The notes: generated from the sequence alone by a model not told the origin. DNA of 64,000 nt from Bacillota bacterium (GCA_023390115.1 JAEWDM010000026.1:84306-148305), one strand, 5' to 3'. Counted from the first letter of the stretch, positions 17,058-24,736 are shown. Translations and numbers: made by a program.

Positions 17058-18332
17058 ATGGATTCAATAAATTATCACTTAACCTATATTGTGTCAAATA
17101 TATTTGATACTTTCATTATTTATAAATTTATGGGAATTTTTTTCGACAGGGTCAGCATAAATAAAAAAATAGAGATATTGTCATACATAGGATATTTGGT
17201 AATATTAACACTGGTAACCTCATTAATGAATATAGCGATTGTGCTTATTATGTTTAATATTCTGGCATTTACAGCGTTAACATATAATTACAAAGCATCT
17301 TTTAAAAGACGGCTTTTATCAGCAATTCTCATGTATGTATCAGGGGTATTTATTGAAACCATAGGTGTGCTTCTATCAGGATGCTTTATTTTCTCAGTGT
17401 TTGCTCAGAATCCTTATATCCCTTTAAAGGCAATGATTATTATTAAGACGGTATCTTATATTTTAATTTTCATAGTTGATAATTTCTTTACCGTAAGGAA
17501 GAAAATAGACATACCGGCTACATATTGGATTTGCATATGCCTGATTCCGTTTTCATTATTATTTTGTTTCATAATTTTATTACAAGCGAATTTAAACTTA
17601 TTGATGGTAATAACATTCCTTATTTTACTGCTGATCATCAATTTTTCGGTACTTAATTTGTATAATGTAATAACAGCGGCATATGATGATAGAACTACTC
17701 AGTTACTTTTATCCCAGCAAAATAAATACTATAATAATCAGTTTGAGCTTATGAAGACTTCCTTGAAAGCAAAAAACGCCGAAAAACACGACTTAAAAAA
17801 TCATTTATCTGTAATTGAAACTCTGGTACAAAAGAATGAAAAAGAAAGGGTTTCAGAGCATATTGCAATGATGATGGATATTTGTGTAAGCTCAAATGAA
17901 TATGCCCATTCTGGCAATACAGTCATTGACAGTATTCTGAATTACAAGCTTTTAGAGGCAGAGCAACAGGGGATTATTGTTAATCTTGAATTAACAGTTC
18001 CTGAATATCTCAATGTTTCTTCATATGATATGACGGTTATTTTAGGAAATATTTTGGATAATGCAATTAATGCCACAAAAAAATTAGAAGTGAACAGAAA
18101 AATAGATTTGAAAATTAAATATGATAAATGCAGGCTTCTTATAAAATTGAATAATTTGTTTGATGGTCAAGTTATCTGTGAAAACGGCAAACTGCTTACT
18201 TCAAATAAAGACAAGGATAATCATGGGATAGGCCTGAGCAACGTACAAAGTGTGTTAAAAAAATATAACGGAAGAATGAAGATAGAGCATTCAGGAAATA
18301 GTTTCTTAGTTGTATTGCTAATGTTTGTCTGA
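17058..18332 (+). CDS. AgrC-like membrane sensor histidine kinase (GHKL)
   Basis: This 424-residue protein has an N-terminal sensor half with about six to seven hydrophobic helices (residues 10-205), then a short coiled linker and a kinase core. The phospho-acceptor region is EKHDLKNHLSVIETLV, the pattern of the AgrC/peptide-sensor family. The N box is ILGNILDNAINAT and the glycine box is HGIGLSNVQSVL. The start is ATG 17058, with GGAGG at 17041-17045 inside the end of the response regulator gene; the TTG at 17037 lacks a site. AgrC relatives usually sense small secreted peptides, so the peptide made by the neighbouring RiPP operon is a candidate ligand, which is inference only. Confidence 0.9.
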   Translation: MDSINYHLTYIVSNIFDTFIIYKFMGIFFDRVSINKKIEILSYIGYLVILTLVTSLMNIAIVLIMFNILAFTALTYNYKASFKRRLLSAILMYVSGVFIETIGVLLSGCFIFSVFAQNPYIPLKAMIIIKTVSYILIFIVDNFFTVRKKIDIPATYWICICLIPFSLLFCFIILLQANLNLLMVITFLILLLIINFSVLNLYNVITAAYDDRTTQLLLSQQNKYYNNQFELMKTSLKAKNAEKHDLKNHLSVIETLVQKNEKERVSEHIAMMMDICVSSNEYAHSGNTVIDSILNYKLLEAEQQGIIVNLELTVPEYLNVSSYDMTVILGNILDNAINATKKLEVNRKIDLKIKYDKCRLLIKLNNLFDGQVICENGKLLTSNKDKDNHGIGLSNVQSVLKKYNGRMKIEHSGNSFLVVLLMFV

Positions 18333-18362
18333 GAAATAAATATACACTGCTTCGGAACAACA

Positions 18363-18386
18363 AGGGGACACTCCTGAGTGTCCCCT
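18363..18386. repeat. Perfect GGGGACACTC palindrome
   Basis: AGGGGACACTC (18363-18373) and GAGTGTCCCCT (18376-18386) form an 11-base perfect stem around CT, 30 bases after the kinase stop. It may help terminate transcription (CCTTATTTTT follows) but belongs to the GGGGACA repeat family seen at 3543 and 15957-16128. Confidence 0.65.
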
Positions 18387-18388
18387 CC

Positions 18389-18439
18389 TTATTTTTGGAA
18401 AGCCATATTTCGTTTACAGCCATCAATGCCTTTCCATTG
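18389..18439 (-). pseudogene. Relic of the CXXX accessory gene C-terminus
   Basis: On the minus strand this reads QWKGIDGCKRNMAFQK followed by TAA. It matches the C-terminal part of the intact accessory protein at 18891-19181 (KWKSIDGCKWNIDFQT) at 11 of 16 positions, with strong identity at the DNA level. It lies beyond the precursor gene in the direction of transcription and has no start of its own. It indicates that the accessory-plus-precursor unit was once duplicated here and then eroded. Confidence 0.7.
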
Positions 18440-18507
18440 AATTTAATCGGAATGAGTACCAGGTTTAATACATTAATATAATATATCTGCAGATAGTTTC
18501 TTAATTT

Positions 18508-18552
18508 ACAGCCTGGTACTGTAATTTAAGAAAAGCAGCAGGCTGTTTTTTA
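18508..18552 (+). terminator. Hairpin with T run between converging units
   Basis: ACAGCCTG (18508-18515) pairs with CAGGCTGT (18539-18546), followed by a T run to 18551. Oriented for plus-strand transcription, it would stop read-through from the histidine kinase into the converging RiPP operon. Without the T run, it could still act as a 3' stem for the precursor mRNA on the other strand. Confidence 0.55.
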
Positions 18553-18597
18553 CATATTGCCGAAAGATACGCGCTTATTCATTAATGTCAGGCGGCA

Positions 18598-18807
18598 CTA
18601 ATATATATTAATTGCTCTGCATGTTCCGTAACAGCTCCCGCTGCACTCACTGGCACAATTACTAGGGCATGCCGTACTAAAGGAACTTCCATAACAGCCT
18701 CCGTAACAGCTTCCGGTGCATTCGCTGGCACAATTACTGGGGCAATTATAGCCACTTACATCCCGTCTTGGCTTATTGATCTTTTTATTTGAAAATAAAC
18801 GATCCAT
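18598..18807 (-). CDS. CXXX-repeat RiPP precursor peptide
   Basis: This is a 69-residue Cys-rich peptide with a basic leader of about 21 residues (MDRLFSNKKINKPRRDVSGY) and two core blocks. Cysteines fall at residues 22, 26, 30, 34, 38 and 47, 51, 55, 59, 63, so each block has five Cys exactly four apart (CXXX repeat). The blocks are near-duplicates (CPSNCASEC, then T/SGSCYG) joined by SSFSTA and end in RAINIY. Start ATG 18807 is used because GGGAGGTG sits at the proper distance; the ATG at 18822 overlaps that site. It is the last gene of the minus-strand operon, after a radical SAM maturase and its accessory protein. The spacing is that of targets of the CXXX-repeat radical SAM maturase family. 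The bridge chemistry (thioether to the X residues) is inferred. Confidence 0.88.
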   Translation of the reverse strand: MDRLFSNKKINKPRRDVSGYNCPSNCASECTGSCYGGCYGSSFSTACPSNCASECSGSCYGTCRAINIY

Positions 18808-18890
18808 AATAACACCTCCCATAAATATAATATAGTTTTTCCGGCAACTATCTGCAGATATAAAGATGAAACAGTTTTTTATTACAGCTA

Positions 18891-19181
18891 CTATTCAGTT
18901 ATATGTATCTCACAGGTCTGGAAATCTATGTTCCATTTACAGCCGTCAATGCTTTTCCATTTGTACTTTTTATACATTTTGTCCCACCAGGCCTGCATAT
19001 TTAATTTAACCTTCCCCAATTCCGATATCATTTTATCCTGCATGCATTCTTTTTTATCATTGGAAAGCAAATCACTCTCCATAGTAAATGCAAGCTCTTC
19101 AATTCCAAGCTTCCTTTCAAAAAGAACCATCATTTCATTTTTTTCCTCCTCGGTTACCGTACCAACTACTTCTCCAATCAT
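18891..19181 (-). CDS. CXXX repeat peptide modification system small protein
   Basis: This 96-residue acidic, soluble protein matches what I recall of the small accessory family that accompanies CXXX-repeat peptides and their maturases: an N-terminal TVTEEEKNEMMVLFERK helix and a C-terminal YKWKSIDGCKWNIDFQTCEIHI strand region with two Cys. Its likely role is to present the precursor leader to the maturase or aid folding; this is unproven. Its ATG overlaps the maturase stop (ATGA), so the two are translationally coupled. The precursor gene follows 83 bases later. A relic of a second copy is at 18389-18439. Confidence 0.75.
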   Translation of the reverse strand: MIGEVVGTVTEEEKNEMMVLFERKLGIEELAFTMESDLLSNDKKECMQDKMISELGKVKLNMQAWWDKMYKKYKWKSIDGCKWNIDFQTCEIHITE

Positions 19182-21325
19182 ATTTCGTACATCCTTTCCT
19201 TATTTTTTAACAGCTTTTCCAATGGATCACTATAGTCAATTTCTTTCAGTATATTGTCAAATTTATAGGAACTGCTTTCTTTAAGCAGCTTTTGCAGCTT
19301 CATGGATTGTTCTCTTTCTATATGACTTACAACACACTGCATTTTTGAAGGTATATGTATCTCATTTGTCACTTTTTTATTGAGATATTTGCACCTGTTG
19401 CAGTTATAGACGTCACAGGCAGAGCATATGGGTGCGTTTTCAAGCTCGAGCAACTGAGGATTTTTAATATTTATGCCATCTGTGAGACTTCCTACATGGC
19501 TGTCAGGGTCATCAAAGTAAAACGCAGGACACATATAAATTCTGCCGTTCGGTGCCAGTGCAAAGGAACCTGTACCCGCATCGCAGTTCTTCATAGAGCT
19601 TAGATTCCATATGTCAGTCAACACATTTATTTCAATTTCTTCGCCTTGTTTGTATTTATCTGCAATAAAAACAACTATTTTTTCAATTTCCGACTTGTAC
19701 TTCTCAGCATCTTTATCCTTCCATTCATTCATATCTTCAATTGCAAGATTAATTCTATCTACTGAATTGAAAAGCTTCTTTGCCAATTCATATAATTTAT
19801 GTATATTATGCCTGTTAAGAAGCAAAATTCCGGTGTCCGCACCATCCCGGCAGTCTGCACTATTGTCATATATTGAAATCGTATTGCAGGGTCGTCCGGT
19901 TTTATCAATTATGATATATTCCTCGTATCTGTTTTTGTCTATTCCCGAGGGTGTTCCAAGAAAAGTGGGTGTATAGCCGTTTGCTTCACAGAATTCAATA
20001 CCCTTTTCAAAAACCTCCGGAGCCATAACATTATCAGTACCTTTTGTATTTCTATATGAACAGTGGGGAATTATATTATCGGCAGTTATAAACTGCAAGT
20101 ATTTCCTGCATTGGCGCCCCCTATCCTTCTCTATTTTTTTTCTTTCGGAGGTCAGACCGGTTGCACTTTCAAATTTATCCCAGAAGTATTTGTTTGCCCG
20201 TACTGTTGCTTTATGCATCTTGCATATGCCTGTTGCCCTTTGATAAATGGTATCGGTTTCCGCCAGGTCATAGTTGCATCCCTGGCACCATGAACATCCG
20301 CTTGCCACTTCGCACTCAACACATTCCTGCGGACTTTGAGTTTTAAGGCTTAGTGCGAAAAACGGCCTCAGCTTGTCCTGGACAATTCCTGTATCTGCAT
20401 TTCCCACGCACAATGCTTTTTTGTTGTTAAGGCTGATACCGTAAAACCTGATACATGGAAAAAAGTTTCCATCGCAGTCTATCGCCAGCATTTTACCCGC
20501 ACCGCAAAAATTCCTGTCCAATTCTTCTTTTGTCAGAGGATTGCCTATGCTGGGATCAAAAAACCTTACAGAATATTCCTCCCAAAGCTTATTTTCAATA
20601 ATATAGTCGGCGAGCTCTCTGAGCTGCTGCTCCATTATGATGTCGTCGCCTTCCTCCCATACATCCTCAAATACTACATTGGCGGCTACAATCTTTATTC
20701 CTATGTCCCAAAGACTTATAATACTGTCTTTAAGATGGGGAATGTCATCATGGGAAAAGGTAGCCTTTGTGGATGAACTCGGAAATTGGCTGAGCCACAG
20801 CGGTACGTTTTTAACAACATCGTCATAGGAGCCGCTGCCGTCGGGTTTAACCCTCTGCAAATCATGTTTTATTTTATTTCCGTCCACACTTAAGCCGATA
20901 GAGAGATGGGACTTATTCTTTTTTATATATTTCTGCACTTCCGGTGTACCATAGAGGAGACCGTTGCTTGAGAAGGATAATCTGTAGCTGTTGAACCATG
21001 GATGGTCAAGCAGAAACATCTGCTGCTTGATATAGTCGGTTATTCTATCCACAAGCTGTATTTCCACAAAGGCTTCTCCGCCTATGAATTCCCATATTAT
21101 GGACTTTTCCTTAAAAGTGCTTCTGTCTGAAAGTATGTAGTCAACTGCTTTTTTTGCGGTTTCAAAGGTCAACTTTTTCAAGTGGTTTTTACCGGTCATA
21201 TAGCAGTACTTACAGACAAGATTACAGTCCTCCGTAACACAGAAGGTTATTGACTTCGGCCTGCCGTTCAGGCCTTCCCATGAAGGTAATAAATTTCCCA
21301 TTTTTATTTTTGTATTGTTTATCAC
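19178..21325 (-). CDS. Radical SAM/SPASM peptide maturase, two-module (CXXX-repeat type)
   Basis: The 715-residue enzyme begins at GTG 21325 after AAAGGGAG. Residues 29-41 carry the radical SAM cluster motif CX3CX2C (C34, C38, C41 in EDCNLVCKYCYM). A full SPASM region follows, with CX12GX4C (FCGAG to GNFFPC), CX2CX5C (CVECEVASGC), CSWCQGC and a final GICKMH, expected to hold two auxiliary 4Fe-4S clusters. From about residue 400 there is a second module. It lacks a CX3CX2C motif but ends in another SPASM-like set (GRIYMC, CSACDVYNCNRC, then QCVVSH). I recall two separate families in CXXX-repeat systems: a radical SAM peptide maturase and a CXXX repeat peptide maturase without the SAM motif. 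This protein looks like their fusion. It should install cross-links on the Cys residues of the precursor encoded downstream. Confidence 0.88.
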   Translation of the reverse strand: MINNTKIKMGNLLPSWEGLNGRPKSITFCVTEDCNLVCKYCYMTGKNHLKKLTFETAKKAVDYILSDRSTFKEKSIIWEFIGGEAFVEIQLVDRITDYIKQQMFLLDHPWFNSYRLSFSSNGLLYGTPEVQKYIKKNKSHLSIGLSVDGNKIKHDLQRVKPDGSGSYDDVVKNVPLWLSQFPSSSTKATFSHDDIPHLKDSIISLWDIGIKIVAANVVFEDVWEEGDDIIMEQQLRELADYIIENKLWEEYSVRFFDPSIGNPLTKEELDRNFCGAGKMLAIDCDGNFFPCIRFYGISLNNKKALCVGNADTGIVQDKLRPFFALSLKTQSPQECVECEVASGCSWCQGCNYDLAETDTIYQRATGICKMHKATVRANKYFWDKFESATGLTSERKKIEKDRGRQCRKYLQFITADNIIPHCSYRNTKGTDNVMAPEVFEKGIEFCEANGYTPTFLGTPSGIDKNRYEEYIIIDKTGRPCNTISIYDNSADCRDGADTGILLLNRHNIHKLYELAKKLFNSVDRINLAIEDMNEWKDKDAEKYKSEIEKIVVFIADKYKQGEEIEINVLTDIWNLSSMKNCDAGTGSFALAPNGRIYMCPAFYFDDPDSHVGSLTDGINIKNPQLLELENAPICSACDVYNCNRCKYLNKKVTNEIHIPSKMQCVVSHIEREQSMKLQKLLKESSSYKFDNILKEIDYSDPLEKLLKNKERMYEI

Positions 21326-21341
21326 GATATCACTCCCTTTT

Positions 21342-22034
21342 TTAAGTTCTTTTAAGTAGAGCTTCCTTAGCTTCCTTAAGGGAAAGATTTTTATTGTTTT
21401 TAAGTATTGCAGCCAGATGTCCTGAAATATATGCCGCCGACATGCTTGTGCCTCTTGCAGTCCTTATATCAGGTATTTCCTGGATACAGCCTATACCCTC
21501 AATCCCTGCGGGAGCAAAGAAAAAACCGTCCTTGTATGAATATTGCGTGCACTCATCAAATCTGTCCGACTTTACACCAATAACACCTCTAAGATAAGCT
21601 GGGTACGAAACCTTTCCAGAGCTGTGAGCGGCAGCCACGATTGGTATCTTGAGCCTTTCAGCCTCCCTTACTATTTTTCTCATAGGAAATATATATCCTT
21701 TTTTCAAGGTTCCCAGGCTCATATGGATAATGTCGGGCTTATAGTCAAATACCCGGCTCAATGAATATAAAAGTATTCTGCCGTCTGTTGACAGGTTTCC
21801 GTCAAGAACATGTATGCTTATGAACTCAACATCACTGCATATATGGCGTATTATTGCAGCCACCGTTGTACCGTGAAGATTTCCAATGGGCAGGCTGCTG
21901 CTTTCCGCTATATAACCGTCATCATTTATTCCAAAGCCGGTAGAGTGTATTACACACTCTTTCAAATTGCACATCTGTGTGTCTATCCCGCTATCAATTA
22001 CAGCTACCTTAATCTTTCTGACGATTTCTCCTAT
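21342..22034 (-). CDS. S8 (subtilisin-like) protease of the RiPP operon, probable ATA start
   Basis: The catalytic triad is complete only if translation starts upstream of the first ATG (21974). In frame before it, the DNA encodes KIKVAVIDSGID with the nucleophile-activating Asp, then HGTTVAA (His) and GTSMSAAY (Ser) within the ATG-started part. No ATG, GTG or TTG occurs in frame between the upstream in-frame stop and 21974. ATA at 22034-22032 lies 9 bases after AAGGAGG, giving a 230-residue protein, so it is the best start. An ATG-to-ATA change or sequencing error is the alternative. The oxyanion-hole Asn of subtilisins (AAAGN) is missing: this protein reads IVAAAHSSG. There is no signal peptide, so it likely cuts the leader in the cytosol. 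It sits between exporter and maturase genes. Confidence 0.8.
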   Translation of the reverse strand: MGEIVRKIKVAVIDSGIDTQMCNLKECVIHSTGFGINDDGYIAESSSLPIGNLHGTTVAAIIRHICSDVEFISIHVLDGNLSTDGRILLYSLSRVFDYKPDIIHMSLGTLKKGYIFPMRKIVREAERLKIPIVAAAHSSGKVSYPAYLRGVIGVKSDRFDECTQYSYKDGFFFAPAGIEGIGCIQEIPDIRTARGTSMSAAYISGHLAAILKNNKNLSLKEAKEALLKRT

Positions 22035-22035
22035 A

Positions 22036-23811
22036 TCAAATCACCTCCTTGCAATTATCATTTATAAGCTGTACCTCTGCTTTATATAGGTTTTTATATA
22101 TATTATTGGTGCGAATTAAGGTATGGTGATTGCCATGGCCGGCTACCCTCCCTTTATCCATTACATATATAACATCAGCTTCAATTATTGTAGAAAGCCT
22201 GTGAGCTATTATTACTACGGTACAATCTTCGGCTATGCTATCAATAGCCTTCTTTATATAAAATTGGGATTCGTTATCCAGTGAGGATGTCGCCTCATCA
22301 AAAAGTATTATCTTTGATTTTTTTAACAAGGCTCTGGCTATAGCAATTCTTTGCCTCTGACCGCCGGAAAGGTTTACACCGTTTTCTCCTATCACAGAAT
22401 CATACTTATTGGGCAAGGCTTCTATGTATTCATGTATAAAAGCTCTCTTGCAGGCGTTTTCTATCTCCTGCCCGGATGCATGTGCATTTGCAAGCAACAG
22501 GTTTTCTTTTATGGACATTCTAAACAGAACAGGCTCTTGCCTTACCACAGAAATATGCCTGCGTAAATCCTCTTCCCTGATTTCATTTATATCTGTGCAG
22601 TCAATGAGGATACGGCCTTTAGCAGGGCTATAAAGTCTGAGCAGTAAATTAAACATGGTAGTTTTACCGCTTCCGCTGCTCCCTACTATTGCTGTCCTGC
22701 TTTTAGCAGGTATATTTACCGTCACATTATCCAGTACATTCAAATCATTATCATAGCTGAAGGAAACATTTTCAAACCTTATATCGCCGGTTATATGGGT
22801 TATACTCTTTTCCCCGAATTTTTCAGCAGTATAAGACAACCCGTCCATTAGTTGAAATATTCTTTCAAGGGAATTCATAACTTGCTGAAGATTAAGATTT
22901 AACCTGCTTATATTTGAAATTGAGCCTGAAAACTGGCCGGAGTAAGAATAGAAAGCTATAAAATACTTGATGTCCAGCGAGCCCTTTACAACAAACATTC
23001 CACCCACAAAGGCTACTGCCATCTGGGCAATAACATTGATAATGTCGGAAACCGATTGCGACTTGGTGCTTAACAGTGTCACAGTTACTATCATTTTCTT
23101 TAATTTGTTTGCAATATGTATAAAAGAATTGAACTTATCTTTCTTTATTCCCAGGCTTTTTACTTCTCTTATGCCCCAGATAGCTTGACCTGATTCGCTA
23201 TAATATTTATCATTTAATTCGGATAACTGTTTATTACTGGCTCTGATTTTTTTGCCGTATTTATTAAAAATATAAAAGGATACTGGAAAAGAAACTATAA
23301 CTATTAAAGCTAATTTGATACTTATGGCGAATACAGTTATTCCAACGGCCACAAGGCGTATTATATCCACAGCAGTATTCAGCAGTGTTCCTGTAATAGC
23401 ATTTGCAACCTCACTTGAATCTCCATGCAGCCTTGACATTAATTCACCGTTATTCATTTCATCATAAGCCTTTACAGGGAGGTTGAGCATAGCTTTGTAC
23501 ATATCCCTTTTCAAGTCGAATATTATGTTTTGATTTAATGAAGCAAAAATATATGATTGAAAATACGAAATGATACTTGTTAGTATACCCAGTATCAGAC
23601 TGTAGGTTATATTAAGTGCAGCACCGTCCATATTTTTTTGAAACAGGCTGTCTAATATTCTGCCCCAAAATAGAGGTTGGGCTATTCCTATACCTATTCC
23701 GCTGAGTATACAGAAAAAAGCCAATATGAACTTGATTTTATATGAAAATACATATTTCAGAGCTCTTTTAAGCAATGTTAAATCTTCTTGCTTGAAAATT
23801 TTTATCTTCAT
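22036..23811 (-). CDS. ABC exporter, membrane-ATPase fusion
   Basis: This 591-residue half-transporter has an N-terminal six-helix exporter domain (about residues 15-320) and a C-terminal ATPase. Walker A is GSSGSGKTT (about 375-383), the signature is LSGGQRQRIAIARALL, Walker B is IILFDEATSSLD, and the H-loop His lies in VVIIAHRLST. It lacks an N-terminal C39 peptidase domain, so leader removal must be done by another enzyme; the S8 protease gene follows immediately, its ribosome binding site lying inside the end of this gene. It is the first gene of the minus-strand RiPP operon and likely exports the mature peptide as a homodimer. Confidence 0.92.
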   Translation of the reverse strand: MKIKIFKQEDLTLLKRALKYVFSYKIKFILAFFCILSGIGIGIAQPLFWGRILDSLFQKNMDGAALNITYSLILGILTSIISYFQSYIFASLNQNIIFDLKRDMYKAMLNLPVKAYDEMNNGELMSRLHGDSSEVANAITGTLLNTAVDIIRLVAVGITVFAISIKLALIVIVSFPVSFYIFNKYGKKIRASNKQLSELNDKYYSESGQAIWGIREVKSLGIKKDKFNSFIHIANKLKKMIVTVTLLSTKSQSVSDIINVIAQMAVAFVGGMFVVKGSLDIKYFIAFYSYSGQFSGSISNISRLNLNLQQVMNSLERIFQLMDGLSYTAEKFGEKSITHITGDIRFENVSFSYDNDLNVLDNVTVNIPAKSRTAIVGSSGSGKTTMFNLLLRLYSPAKGRILIDCTDINEIREEDLRRHISVVRQEPVLFRMSIKENLLLANAHASGQEIENACKRAFIHEYIEALPNKYDSVIGENGVNLSGGQRQRIAIARALLKKSKIILFDEATSSLDNESQFYIKKAIDSIAEDCTVVIIAHRLSTIIEADVIYVMDKGRVAGHGNHHTLIRTNNIYKNLYKAEVQLINDNCKEVI

Positions 23812-24043
23812 AATTTAATCCTCACATTTTTTAATTTCTGTTTTACTGTGCGGTGCATAATGGAATGTAACTTACAAAAATCTTCTCATTAAAGTTTTTG
23901 ACCCTTTAAAGCGATCACTCTCCTTTTCTTTATTACTGACCATAGTTCTATTATGGGTGCAGGTTATTTATGTAAATTATTACCATTAATTTTTCTTAAA
24001 CTTTTTATGGAATATCAACAATTATTTATATATATTAACATAT

Positions 24044-24217
24044 AGTGTGTACTTATGTTTGCACTTGTAATAATTCATACATGTTTTTGTAGTGAACTAA
24101 GATTTTTATGAATTGCATTTAACTGACTATAGTGTATTATATTTTAGTTCATACAGATATATGGTGCAATTTTACTATAATAATTTACAAAATAATTGCA
24201 TCTTAAATATTTCAGAT
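24044..24217 (+). other. Duplicate of the response-regulator upstream region
   Basis: About 170 bases closely match 16145-16318, including the direct-repeat pair (TTGTAATAA, TTGTAGTGA). The match breaks at about 24217, where the copy jumps to coding DNA equivalent to 16690. The stretch 23812-24043 before it is AT-rich upstream DNA of the RiPP operon with no gene; TTTACA and TAATAG 17 bases apart near 23959-23985 (minus strand) are a weak promoter candidate. Confidence 0.7.
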
Positions 24218-24612
24218 CAGTGCTAAAAAGGGAATGGAGTTATCAAACAGGATATGCCAGTATTTCAATTATCAACAGCGACATTCTGCGAAGAGAGCAT
24301 TAATAAAGGATATTTTATACTTTAAGAGCGTCAATAGACAGGTCAAAATGGTTACAGTAGCATAAGATATAATATTTTATGGAGCATTGTCAGAAATTTT
24401 CCTGCAGTTGGGAAAATACCGTTTCTTCTATATACATAAATCGTTTCTGGTGAATTATAACTATGTTATAGAGTTTAATTACGAACAACTGGTTATGTCA
24501 AATAAAGCAATTTTACCAATAAATCAACCAAGGCGCAAGAATGTAAGAAAACTGCGGCTGGAACTTGAGGAGGCAAATTTGTAAAATGAATTCAACAAAT
24601 TATCACTTATTA
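24218..24612 (+). pseudogene. Broken copy of the LytTR response regulator and start of its kinase
   Basis: The DNA matches 16690-17056 closely but lacks the receiver domain, which is deleted together with the start codon. A CAA codon of the intact gene has become TAA (24363-24365). The remaining open frame after that encodes only part of the LytTR domain (from SEIFLQLGKYRFFYIHKS). After its stop, ATG at 24586 begins a copy of the first eight to nine codons of the histidine kinase, then runs into DNA copied from the giant gene's promoter at about 24609. It is non-functional by all appearances. Confidence 0.85.
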
Positions 24613-24712
24613 ACTTAAAACAATAATATTTCCGGAGTTTATGGACAAATAATGCAAAATGATATATTATATCCGTGTAAAATTATGGTATTATATATCG
24701 ACAAAGGGAAGA
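24609..24712 (+). promoter_or_regulatory. Copy of the giant-gene upstream block
   Basis: This matches 7353-7455 and keeps the extended -10-like TGGTATTAT. It lies 190 bases before the start of the shorter paralogue and is probably its promoter region. Confidence 0.5.
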
Positions 24713-24736
24713 CAAGCTTTAAGCCTGCTTTATAGT

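Noticed and set aside
18598..18822. Longer precursor starting at ATG 18822
   Set aside because: That ATG lies within the GGGAGGTG ribosome binding site of ATG 18807, so it cannot be used efficiently.
19355..19976. Plus-strand open frames opposite the maturase
   Set aside because: They are antisense shadows of the clearly coding minus-strand gene with intact Fe-S motifs.
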